Source: JARRJY01 sp037388705
Lineage (GTDB): Bacteria > Pseudomonadota > Gammaproteobacteria > UBA6429 > Thiohalophilaceae
Reading direction: 5' to 3'
DNA length: 42,431 bases
Assembly: GCA_037388705.1 (NCBI GenBank)
Contig: JARRJY010000030.1
Span: forward strand, 1-42,431
Shown here: in pieces, positions 16,689-23,875 of the stretch
Numbering within the stretch: position 1 is the stretch's first letter
Layout: each line of letters opens with the position of its first letter
The notes under the pieces: model-generated
Seen by the model: the letters and a program-made list of their open reading frames with translations, nothing else
Database searches by the model: none
What the model was told of the DNA's origin: nothing
Position numbers and translations under genes: made by a program

Positions 16689-16709
16689 TTACAACCTTGC
16701 TTTTACCAT

Positions 16710-18173
16710 TTAAACACGATAGTTAGGTGCTTCCTTGGTAATTTGTACATCATGTACATGGCTTTCCGCCATCCCTGCATTGGTTACTCGAACAAACTCA
16801 GGCCTGGTACGCATTTCCTCGATGGTACGACAACCCGTGTAACCCATACTGGAACGAATGCCACCCAGTAATTGATGGATAACTGGCCCCAGCGGACCTT
16901 TAAATGGTACCCGCCCTTCTATGCCTTCCGGCACCAGTTTGTCAGCCTCGGAACCTTCCTGGAAATAGCGATCTGATGAGCCATCGCGTGCACTCATGGC
17001 GCCCAGGGAACCCATACCGCGATAGGATTTGTAGGAGCGACCCTGGAAGAGTTCAACTTCTCCCGGGGATTCACCAGTACCGGCAAACATGGAGCCCAGC
17101 ATTATTGAATGGGCCCCGGCTACCAGTGCCTTGGAAATATCACCCGAGTAGCGAATGCCTCCATCAGCAATCAGTGGTACTCCCGTTCCTTCCAGGGCTT
17201 CTGCCACGTTGGCCACCGCTGATATTTGCGGTACCCCGACACCTGCGACAATACGGGTGGTACAGATTGAACCTGGCCCGATACCCACTTTCACGGCATC
17301 GGCACCAGCATCTGCCAGTGCCCTGGCGGCTTCAGCAGTGGCGATATTTCCGCCAATCACCTGAATGGCTGGATAATTTTTCTTCACCCAGGCAACACGA
17401 TCCAGAACGCCCTGGGAATGGCCATGGGCAGTATCCACTACCACCACGTCCACACCGGCATCAGCCAGGGCTGCAACCCGTTCCTCGGTACCACCTCCGA
17501 CACCAACAGCAGCTCCGACGCGCAGGCGACCCTGGTCGTCCTTACAGGCCTTGGGAAATTCAACCGCTTTCTGGATATCCTTAACTGTGATCAGGCCGCG
17601 CAGCTGGAAATCATCATTAACCACAAGGACTTTCTCGATGCGATACTCGTGCAACAGCTTGAGCACCTCTTCATGAGGAGTACCCTCTTTTACGGTTACC
17701 AGCTTTTCTTTAGGGGTCATGATCTGGGAAACCGGACTGTCATAGCGGGTTTCAAAACGCAGATCACGACTGGTAACGATGCCAACCAGGTTATCATTGT
17801 CCACTACCGGAACACCGGAGATATTATGGGCACGGGTCAGGCTTAACACGTCACGGATGCTGGCGTCCGGGGTGACTGTCATGGGATCTTTAATGACGCC
17901 ACTTTCGTATTTTTTCACCTGGCGAACATTTTCTGCTTGGGCTGCGGCATCCATATTCTTGTGGATAATGCCAATCCCGCCTTCCTGGGCCATGGCAATA
18001 GCCAGGCGTGCCTCGGTAACGGTATCCATAGCCGCAGATACCAGTGGAATGTTCAATTCAATCTCACGCGTCAGGCGTGTTTTCAGTTCAACCTCTTTGG
18101 GCAACACGGTTGAATGGGCGGGAACCAGTAAAACGTCATCAAAGGTGAGAGCTTCTTGGGCAATTCGCAGCAT
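16710..18173 (-). CDS. guaB: IMP dehydrogenase
   Basis: 487 residues from ATG 18173 (MLRIAQEALTFDDVLLVPAHS is the family start; the open frame extends to a TTG at 18188). The catalytic TIM barrel is interrupted by two CBS domains at about 92-205. The active-site loop GPGSICTTRIVAG has the nucleophile Cys304, and the flap region includes SMFAGTGESPGE and YRGMGSLGAM. It oxidises IMP to XMP, the step before GMP synthase. In most gammaproteobacteria guaB and guaA are adjacent; here they are about 3.5 kb apart. A good sigma70-type promoter precedes it. Confidence 0.96.
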   Translation of the reverse strand: MLRIAQEALTFDDVLLVPAHSTVLPKEVELKTRLTREIELNIPLVSAAMDTVTEARLAIAMAQEGGIGIIHKNMDAAAQAENVRQVKKYESGVIKDPMTVTPDASIRDVLSLTRAHNISGVPVVDNDNLVGIVTSRDLRFETRYDSPVSQIMTPKEKLVTVKEGTPHEEVLKLLHEYRIEKVLVVNDDFQLRGLITVKDIQKAVEFPKACKDDQGRLRVGAAVGVGGGTEERVAALADAGVDVVVVDTAHGHSQGVLDRVAWVKKNYPAIQVIGGNIATAEAARALADAGADAVKVGIGPGSICTTRIVAGVGVPQISAVANVAEALEGTGVPLIADGGIRYSGDISKALVAGAHSIMLGSMFAGTGESPGEVELFQGRSYKSYRGMGSLGAMSARDGSSDRYFQEGSEADKLVPEGIEGRVPFKGPLGPVIHQLLGGIRSSMGYTGCRTIEEMRTRPEFVRVTNAGMAESHVHDVQITKEAPNYRV

Positions 18174-18208
18174 ATTAGAAGATTCCAATATAGTATGTAA
18201 AACAAGGA

Positions 18209-18237
18209 ATTATAGAGCGTTTTTTAGATCTGGTAAA
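18209..18237 (-). promoter_or_regulatory. Sigma70-type promoter of guaB
   Basis: On the minus strand a perfect TATAAT (18214-18209) is preceded, at 17 bp, by TTTACC (18237-18232). Transcription would start near 18202, about 30 nt before the guaB ATG. The spacing and -10 are good; the -35 is weak. Confidence 0.6.
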
Positions 18238-18354
18238 TGGCAGATTAACGGCCTTCCACTCTTTACAAGATGGCGGTTGCCATCCTGTGGCTAACACCGC
18301 ATAATGGTACCATTCAGCTTTCAGGGAAGCATAACCCTGTACATAATTAATAGC

Positions 18355-18384
18355 TTGTTTGCCCTGTATATACACGGTAAGCAA
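18355..18384. promoter_or_regulatory. 30-bp imperfect palindrome between guaB and the small lipoprotein gene
   Basis: A palindrome with 24 of 30 positions symmetric is centred on a perfect TGTATATACA (18365-18374), with outer arms beginning TTG and ending CAA. It ends 45 bp before the lipoprotein start. Its size and symmetry look like an operator for a dimeric regulator. It does not fit the LexA box spacing. A small hairpin (CAGGG/CCCTG) lies just upstream at about 18322-18339. Confidence 0.45.
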
Positions 18385-18428
18385 CAAAAAAATAATTACA
18401 TTACTAACCCCGGTTTTTGGAGGAGCTC

Positions 18429-18737
18429 ATGAAGAAAATAATCACTTTGGCTGCTATTGCTGCATTTACTCTGGGTGCTTGTGCCGCTGGCCCTACTCAC
18501 ACTAAAAATGATGCTGCTGGCGCCATCACTGCTGCTGAGCACGAAACCAGTCGCGCTAAAAAGAAAAGTTATGAATGGCGTGATACTGGCAAGCTCATCA
18601 AGAAAGCAAAAGCTGCTATGAAGAAAGGTGATTTCGATAAAGCTGTTAAGCTGGCGAATGAAGCGAAAAAGCAAAGCACACTGGCTTTACAGCAATATGA
18701 AGATAATAAAGATGCTGCTGACAAACACTTAAAATAA
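18429..18737 (+). CDS. Small lipoprotein resembling SoxXA-binding (SoxK-like) proteins
   Basis: 102 residues from ATG 18429, preceded by GGAGGAG. A lipoprotein signal ends in the lipobox LGAC. The mature part is helical and Ala/Lys-rich, with SYEWRDTGKLIKKAKAAMKK and FDKAVKLANEAKKQS. This pattern recalls the small SoxXA-binding proteins of sulfur oxidisers, where they stimulate the SoxXA cytochrome. I am working from memory of the family, and no other sox gene is in view. It could also be a general Ala/Lys-rich envelope lipoprotein. It has its own terminator and looks monocistronic. Confidence 0.6.
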   Translation: MKKIITLAAIAAFTLGACAAGPTHTKNDAAGAITAAEHETSRAKKKSYEWRDTGKLIKKAKAAMKKGDFDKAVKLANEAKKQSTLALQQYEDNKDAADKHLK

Positions 18738-18757
18738 GTTTTCAGCTAACTCTTAAA

Positions 18758-18788
18758 TAAAACCGACCTTTCCCAGGTCGGTTTTTTT
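18758..18788 (+). terminator. Rho-independent terminator after the small lipoprotein gene
   Basis: ACCGACCT (18762-18769) and AGGTCGGT (18775-18782) form an 8-bp stem with loop TTCCC, followed by a run of T to 18788. It ends 20 bp after the stop codon of the lipoprotein gene region and 39 bp before the chosen xseA start. Confidence 0.92.
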
Positions 18789-18827
18789 ATGCCTGAAGAT
18801 TACCGGTTTTTAAGATACTATTGCGTT

Positions 18828-20168
18828 ATGCCGCAAAATGAACTCAGAGATATCTATACGATAAGCCGCCTTAACCGCGAGGTAAAAACCTTGCTGGAAG
18901 GCTTTCCGCTGTTGTGGATCGAAGGCGAGATATCCAACTTCAAATCCTACAGCTCCGGTCACTGGTATTTCTCCCTGAAAGATGAAGCCTCGCAGGTCAG
19001 CTGCGCCATGTTCCGCGGTAAAAACATGCTTACCAGGGTTCAACCCAGGGATGGCATGCTCGTACAGGTGCGCGCACGCGTGACACTTTATGAACCGCGT
19101 GGTAACTATCAAATCATTATTGAACACATGGAAGAAGCCGGTGAAGGTGCCCTTCGCCGTCAGTTTGAAGAACTCAAACAAAAGTTACTGAAAGAAGGTC
19201 TGTTTGATACTGAACATAAGCAACCTATCCCTGAACATCCACACTGCCTTGGCGTCATCACCTCACCCAGTGGCGCGGTCATTCACGATATTCTTACCAC
19301 CCTGAAACGACGTTTCCCCGCCCTGCCGGTCATCCTTTACCCGGTAGCCGTACAGGGTGAAAATTCCGCCGACGAAATCGTTGCGGCGTTTAAAAAAGCG
19401 CTGCAACGCAATGAATGTGATGTGTTAATCCTGGCTCGTGGTGGTGGTTCACTGGAAGACCTCTGGTCGTTCAATGAAGAAAAAGTGGCGCGCGCGATTT
19501 ATGACTGCACTATCCCGGTGGTCAGTGGTGTCGGTCATGAAGTAGATATCACCATTGCCGACTTCGTGGCAGATCAACGGGCCCCTACGCCAACGGGTGC
19601 CGCGGAACTTATCAGTCCCGATCAATACACCTGGCTGCAACAATTAAAAAACACCGTAAATCGCCTGACATACCTAATGCACTCTGGTTTGCAACAACGT
19701 CAGCAACAACTTGGCTGGTTAAACAAACAACTGGTTCATCCTGGACAACGCTTACAGGAAATCGCGCAAAGACTGGATGAATTGCAGGCAAGACAGTTTC
19801 GTGCACAACAAAACCAGTTACGTCATGTGCAGGCAAATATTACGGCCCTGGCTGCGCAGCTGTATCAATATAATCCCGCGCATCGCCTCAAGCAGCAATC
19901 AGAAAAACACCACCAGCTAAGACAACGGCTGCATAACAGTATGCAACAGCAATTGCATCAAGCACGCCAGAAGTTTACCCATGTGGCTCACAGCCTTGAT
20001 ACCGTGAGCCCGTTGGCAACATTACATCGTGGGTATGCTATTGTTACCCCGGAAGGTAGTGAACATATTCTGCGTTCCAGTATAAAAGTGGACCAGGGTG
20101 ATAATATTGTTGCCCGTCTTGATGAAGGAAAATTACACTGTACAGTAAATAAAATAGAGTCCAAGTAA
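18828..20168 (+). CDS. xseA: Exodeoxyribonuclease VII large subunit
   Basis: 446 residues from ATG 18828. An upstream in-frame ATG at 18789 directly follows the terminator T-run and adds a non-family leader, so it is not used. An N-terminal OB fold (LWIEGEISNFKSYSSGHWYFSLKDE) is followed by the catalytic domain with GVITSPSGAVIHDI, LARGGGSLEDLWSFNEE and GVGHEVDITIADFVADQRAPTPTGAAE. A long Gln-rich coiled coil comes next, and a C-terminal RGYAIVTPEG barrel strand region. It degrades single-stranded DNA with XseB. The position divergent from guaB is as in E. coli. Confidence 0.95.
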   Translation: MPQNELRDIYTISRLNREVKTLLEGFPLLWIEGEISNFKSYSSGHWYFSLKDEASQVSCAMFRGKNMLTRVQPRDGMLVQVRARVTLYEPRGNYQIIIEHMEEAGEGALRRQFEELKQKLLKEGLFDTEHKQPIPEHPHCLGVITSPSGAVIHDILTTLKRRFPALPVILYPVAVQGENSADEIVAAFKKALQRNECDVLILARGGGSLEDLWSFNEEKVARAIYDCTIPVVSGVGHEVDITIADFVADQRAPTPTGAAELISPDQYTWLQQLKNTVNRLTYLMHSGLQQRQQQLGWLNKQLVHPGQRLQEIAQRLDELQARQFRAQQNQLRHVQANITALAAQLYQYNPAHRLKQQSEKHHQLRQRLHNSMQQQLHQARQKFTHVAHSLDTVSPLATLHRGYAIVTPEGSEHILRSSIKVDQGDNIVARLDEGKLHCTVNKIESK

Positions 20169-20173
20169 GTCGT

Positions 20174-20989
20174 ATGAAGAAGTTAGTTATTATCCTTTTA
20201 CTGGTTATCAGCCATTCCGTTTGCGCGTTTGAATTCCCCAAAGCCGATGCCGTTCCCGGGGGTATCGCCATCATAAAACTCGATACAGAAAACACCATAC
20301 CAAAAGCTTACTTTGGCAAGAGACGAGTTATGGTGAGAAAAAACCAGCTCCAGTGGGAAGCCATCGTTGGACTACCCTTATCGCTCAAAGCCGGCATCCA
20401 CAAAATAAAAGTCAAACGTGGTAATAATACCTACATTAAGGAATTCTCCGTACGTAATAAGAAATACAAGACGCAGTACCTTACCGTTAAGAAAAAACAT
20501 GTCGACTTAAGTAAAGAGAGTATTGAACGGTATCAACGTGAGAAAAAAATAATTGTAAAGGCTCTGCGCACGTGGCGAGAACGACCTGAAGTTCCTACAC
20601 AGTTTATAAAACCTGTCAACGGCCCCTTTAGCAGTCCATTTGGTCTAAAACGTTTCTTTAACAAACAACCACGTAAACCTCATAGTGGGCTGGATATCGC
20701 TGCGCCAATTGGAACTGTCATAAAAGCTCCTGCTGATGGAAAAGTCATCAATACAGGTGATTATTTCTTTAACGGTAATACCGTATTCATTGATCACGGC
20801 CAGGGGCTGATTACCATGTTCTGTCATATGAACAGTATTGATGTTAAAGAAGGAGCAATTGTTAAACAAGGTGAAGTGATTGGTAAGGTAGGCATGACAG
20901 GTCGTGTGACCGGGCCTCACCTGCACTGGAGTGTCAGCCTGAATAATACCAGGGTAGAGCCGAAACTGTTTTTGTCACTTAACGAATGA
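20174..20989 (+). CDS. M23 family (LytM) peptidoglycan metallopeptidase
   Basis: 271 residues with a signal peptide (MKKLVIILLLVISHSVCA). After an N-terminal beta-rich region comes the zinc peptidase core: PHSGLDIAAPIGT gives the HxxxD zinc ligands, and VTGPHLHWSV gives the HxH. All expected ligands are present, so endopeptidase activity against peptide crosslinks is likely. It begins 5 bp after the xseA stop, and its own stop overlaps the start of the next small gene. Confidence 0.88.
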   Translation: MKKLVIILLLVISHSVCAFEFPKADAVPGGIAIIKLDTENTIPKAYFGKRRVMVRKNQLQWEAIVGLPLSLKAGIHKIKVKRGNNTYIKEFSVRNKKYKTQYLTVKKKHVDLSKESIERYQREKKIIVKALRTWRERPEVPTQFIKPVNGPFSSPFGLKRFFNKQPRKPHSGLDIAAPIGTVIKAPADGKVINTGDYFFNGNTVFIDHGQGLITMFCHMNSIDVKEGAIVKQGEVIGKVGMTGRVTGPHLHWSVSLNNTRVEPKLFLSLNE

Positions 20990-21192
20990 GCTTGCCCACT
21001 GATATTAATGTTCCCGACTGGGTGAACTGGGTAGCGCAGGATGCAAATGGAGCCTGGTGGGGATACAGTGTTGAACCGCTTCAGCAACATTCCGGCTGGT
21101 ATGAGAATGAAGTAGGCGAAAGTATCCTGTTAATAAAAGAACAGCCAAATACAGATTGGAAGAATACGCTCTCGAGAATTTCACGGGCGTGA
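20986..21192 (+). CDS. Small hypothetical Trp-rich protein
   Basis: 68 residues, cytoplasmic by composition, with six tryptophans (PDWVNWVAQDANGAWWGYSVEP, GWYENE, DWKN). It shares ATGA with the end of the peptidase gene, which argues that it is translated. I do not recognise a characterised family. The WVAQDANGAWWGYSVEP pattern looks like a compact beta fold. A role linked to the upstream envelope peptidase is only a guess from coupling. Nothing else is visible in the 111 bp that follow. Confidence 0.65.
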   Translation: MSLPTDINVPDWVNWVAQDANGAWWGYSVEPLQQHSGWYENEVGESILLIKEQPNTDWKNTLSRISRA

Positions 21193-21303
21193 TAAAAATA
21201 TGAATGACCGCTTACGTCCCGGGCCAGAACGAACAAAGTGAGTTGGGTCATACAGGATGAAGCTCGAAGAGTTTCTGCAGTAAAATCGGACATTCAATAC
21301 AAC

Positions 21304-21759
21304 CTACTCAGCTATTTGCACACCAGATCCCCCTGCCTCTTCCGGCAGATCTTTAAACTTCGGTAAACCATCTTTTATCGGGTGCACGGTTTCCTGGTAA
21401 TGAACGTGAAATCCTGGCCTGAAAATAAAGCCCTCAATAACAGCTGATGGCACATCAATTAAATCCATCGTTGGGTGGTCATTATAAAGGTGACCACCGC
21501 ATTTTTTACACCACAAGCGATTGCTCACAACCGTATCATCATCTGAAAGTGGATTACCGGTAAAACCATCAATACTTTCTTCACCTTTTGTAATTTTAAG
21601 TTTCTCTGGTTTCCACAGGGTAAATCCACTTACCGGGCTTGCTGACCATTGACGACAGGAATCACAATGGCAATATGCCATGACTTCCGGAGAGCCGCTT
21701 AACGTGAATTCCACATCGCCACAAAAACAACGGCCGGTATACTGATCGTTATTGTTCAT
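21304..21759 (-). CDS. GFA (glutathione-dependent formaldehyde-activating, CENP-V) family protein
   Basis: 151 residues. The zinc-binding cysteines are in GRCFCGDVEF, YCHCDSCRQW and WCKKCGGHLY, the three clusters of the GFA fold. Most bacterial members have no proven substrate; binding of glutathione or small carbonyl adducts is the family expectation. Its ATG overlaps the nitrilase stop (ATGA at 21756-21759), so it is translationally coupled to that gene and probably works in the same detoxification or nitrile pathway. Confidence 0.87.
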   Translation of the reverse strand: MNNNDQYTGRCFCGDVEFTLSGSPEVMAYCHCDSCRQWSASPVSGFTLWKPEKLKITKGEESIDGFTGNPLSDDDTVVSNRLWCKKCGGHLYNDHPTMDLIDVPSAVIEGFIFRPGFHVHYQETVHPIKDGLPKFKDLPEEAGGSGVQIAE

Positions 21760-22739
21760 TTTACCCGCCTTACACCTGGTGTTTTGTTTAGTGAACCAGT
21801 TCCCTGCTCAAATAACGCGGGTGATTGTGGTTGATTATTTATATGCAGCTGGAAAATATCCGGGCGTGAGTAATGTCCGACAACATCAAATGCTCTTTTC
21901 GAGATAGCAACTTTATCCAGGTCGATGTCGTGATACAGGATACCGGCTTCTTTATTCATTGGGCCTGCAACAATTTCACCCCCCGGGGCAATCACCACGG
22001 AGTCACCCGGGTTAACCCATTCATCTTCGTCCGGGTATAAAGTCTCTCTTTCAGGAAAATCGGCTGGAATATCACTGCCTTTCATCAGGTTGCCGCAGCC
22101 AACAACATAGCAACACCCTTCCCGTGCGATATGTTGCAAGGTGCCTAACCAGTTTTCACCACTGTCATAGGTAGGTGCGATATAGATTTCTACTCCCTGT
22201 GCATACATGGCATAACGTGCTAGTGGCATGAAGTTCTCCCAGCAGAGTAATGAACCAATTCGACCAACAGGAGTATCCACCACTTTTAGGCCGGTCGCAT
22301 CGCCAAATCCCCACACCATGCGTTCCGGGTTGGTTGGCATGAGCTTGCGATGCTTATTTTGTAGTATTCCATCTGGCCCGATGGTGACCACGGTGTTATA
22401 GAGTGTGGACTGGCTGAGCTTGCCGTCACGTTCCTCGATACCGCAGACAATAGTAACGTTATTCATTTTAGCGGCTGCATATAGTGGTGCCAGGTCACCC
22501 GCTTCTACATCTACAGAGTTATTGAGCAGGCGATGATGTAATGCTTCTGAAGTGTTCCAGTCTGCTCCCGGTCTTAATCGCCAGACCCAGGCAGGATATC
22601 CGGGAATAAAAGCCTCGGTAAAAACTATCAATTGGGCACCGTTGCTGGCAGCTTCTTCTACCATGATGACAGCAGATTCCATGGTTCTGTCTTTATCCAG
22701 AAAAACCGGTGCTTTTTGTACGATGCCGATTTTTTTCAT
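21756..22739 (-). CDS. Nitrilase-family carbon-nitrogen hydrolase
   Basis: 327 residues from ATG 22739, chosen because AAGGAGA lies 4 bases upstream and the product starts KIGIVQKAPVFLD. The catalytic triad is visible: Glu42 (FTEAFIPGYP), Lys132 (KHRKLMPT) and Cys166 (LLCWENFMPLARY). The GYPAWVW and CWENFMP sequences place it with true nitrilases rather than amidases or ureidopropionases. It likely converts an aliphatic or aromatic nitrile to an acid plus ammonia. The substrate is unknown. It forms an operon with the GFA gene and is divergent from a LysR regulator. Confidence 0.88.
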   Translation of the reverse strand: MKKIGIVQKAPVFLDKDRTMESAVIMVEEAASNGAQLIVFTEAFIPGYPAWVWRLRPGADWNTSEALHHRLLNNSVDVEAGDLAPLYAAAKMNNVTIVCGIEERDGKLSQSTLYNTVVTIGPDGILQNKHRKLMPTNPERMVWGFGDATGLKVVDTPVGRIGSLLCWENFMPLARYAMYAQGVEIYIAPTYDSGENWLGTLQHIAREGCCYVVGCGNLMKGSDIPADFPERETLYPDEDEWVNPGDSVVIAPGGEIVAGPMNKEAGILYHDIDLDKVAISKRAFDVVGHYSRPDIFQLHINNQPQSPALFEQGTGSLNKTPGVRRVK

Positions 22740-22827
22740 GATTTTCTCCTTGGACAAGGTTATTTCGCGTACTTTGAAGTTTAGATTGATTATTTTTACT
22801 TACAATTGGCTAAAATTAGAAACATAA

Positions 22828-22843
22828 TGTGCAAATTTGCACA
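22828..22843. promoter_or_regulatory. Perfect 16-bp palindrome between nitrilase and LysR genes
   Basis: TGTGCAAATTTGCACA is fully self-complementary. It sits in the 138-bp divergent interval, 88 bp from the nitrilase start and 34 bp from the LysR start. This is the expected place for the LysR-type regulator to bind and control both itself and the nitrilase operon. Confidence 0.6.
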
Positions 22844-22860
22844 AATTGGTGAAAGGGATG

Positions 22861-22890
22861 AATTGGGATGAATTGGGATGAATTGGGATG
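22861..22890. repeat. 10-bp tandem repeat (three exact copies) over the LysR start codon
   Basis: AATTGGGATG occurs three times in a row, preceded by a partial copy (AAAGGGATG). Each unit ends in an ATG, giving ATGs at 22858, 22868, 22878 and 22888. The first two open 7-codon frames that end in TGA; only 22878 reads into the LysR protein. Because the unit is 10 bp, every copy gained or lost changes the frame relation upstream of the gene. Confidence 0.9.
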
Positions 22891-23759
22891 ATTTGAGGCT
22901 GTTTCTGGCGGTAGCCCGCTCAGGCTCCATAAGTGGTGCAGCCCGGCAGCTGGGTGTACAGCACTCCACCATTTCCCGTCGTATGCGACAATTCGAAATA
23001 AACCTGGGTGCCCGGCTGATAGAACGTAAAAAAGGTGGTTACGAACTCACCCAGGCCGGAGAGCATGTAAAGGAAGCCGCTACCAATATCGAGCGCGAAG
23101 TCCTGGGTGTGGACGGCGCTTTGATTGGCAAAGACACACAGTTAATTGGTCCGTTACGTGTCACCGCCATCAATAACATGGCCTCAACAGTGCTTATGCC
23201 CATGTTTGCTGACTTCAGTAACCAGCACCCGCTGGTTAAGCTACACATCGTGGTATCAAACCTGGATGCCAGCCTTGCCCAGCGGGATGCCGATATAGCA
23301 ATTCGACTGACTAACTCACCACCGGATACCTTAATTGGCCGGCGCATCGTGAACGTGGCATCGACCATTTACGGTAGCAAAGACTATATATCGCAACTTC
23401 AAAAGAAAAACAGTGAACCCAGGTGGCTTGGCGTAGATTGTTGTGGGTTTCATAGAACCTGGACAAAACAGGCATGTAATGATCAACATCATCACTTTAT
23501 TAGTGATGATACCTTGCTCACACAGGCTGCTTTAAGAGAAGGCCTGGGCGTGTCCATATTGCCCTGTTTCATGGGAGATACTGATCCTGAACTGACGCGC
23601 TACTGCGAACCCGATCCAGCCTACAACCTGGGGCTATGGATATTGCTGCATCCGGATCTTAAACGTACTTCAAGAGTGTTATCCTTCCGTGATCATATGA
23701 TCACTGCCATCACGGAGAAGAAAGACCTGTTTGAAGGAACCAGACCTCTCGGTAAATAG
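22878..23759 (+). CDS. LysR-type transcriptional regulator
   Basis: 293 residues. The N-terminal winged helix-turn-helix is clear (MNWDDLRLFLAVARSGSISG, then ARQLGVQHSTISRRMRQFE), followed by a substrate-binding domain (about 90-285). The start at 22878 gives the usual MNWDDLRLF beginning, although it lies inside a tandem repeat with competing ATGs. The C-terminal domain contains two cysteines (GVDCCGFHRTW), possibly redox- or ligand-relevant. Divergence from the nitrilase-GFA operon suggests that operon is its target. Confidence 0.9.
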   Translation: MNWDDLRLFLAVARSGSISGAARQLGVQHSTISRRMRQFEINLGARLIERKKGGYELTQAGEHVKEAATNIEREVLGVDGALIGKDTQLIGPLRVTAINNMASTVLMPMFADFSNQHPLVKLHIVVSNLDASLAQRDADIAIRLTNSPPDTLIGRRIVNVASTIYGSKDYISQLQKKNSEPRWLGVDCCGFHRTWTKQACNDQHHHFISDDTLLTQAALREGLGVSILPCFMGDTDPELTRYCEPDPAYNLGLWILLHPDLKRTSRVLSFRDHMITAITEKKDLFEGTRPLGK

Positions 23760-23875
23760 GCTCAATCAAGTTTATTCAGGAAACCCAAAAAACAAATCTG
23801 TATATTTGCCCGCCGTTTAACCCTTTTGCCCTCCTGCTGCGTTTAATACAACAAATAAGCACGGAGGAGTGTCTG

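Noticed and set aside
16904..17584. 226-codon plus-strand open frame inside guaB
   Set aside because: Pro/Arg-rich antisense of a conserved gene with no family resemblance.
18364..18384. LexA (SOS) box in the 30-bp palindrome
   Set aside because: The CTGT and ACAG halves do not have the 8-base spacing; the core is TGTATATACA.
23775..23815. ECF-type promoter (GGAAAC ... TCTGTA) before the vWA gene, which would mean autoregulation
   Set aside because: The spacing is about 12 bases, too short for known ECF promoters; not strong enough to list.
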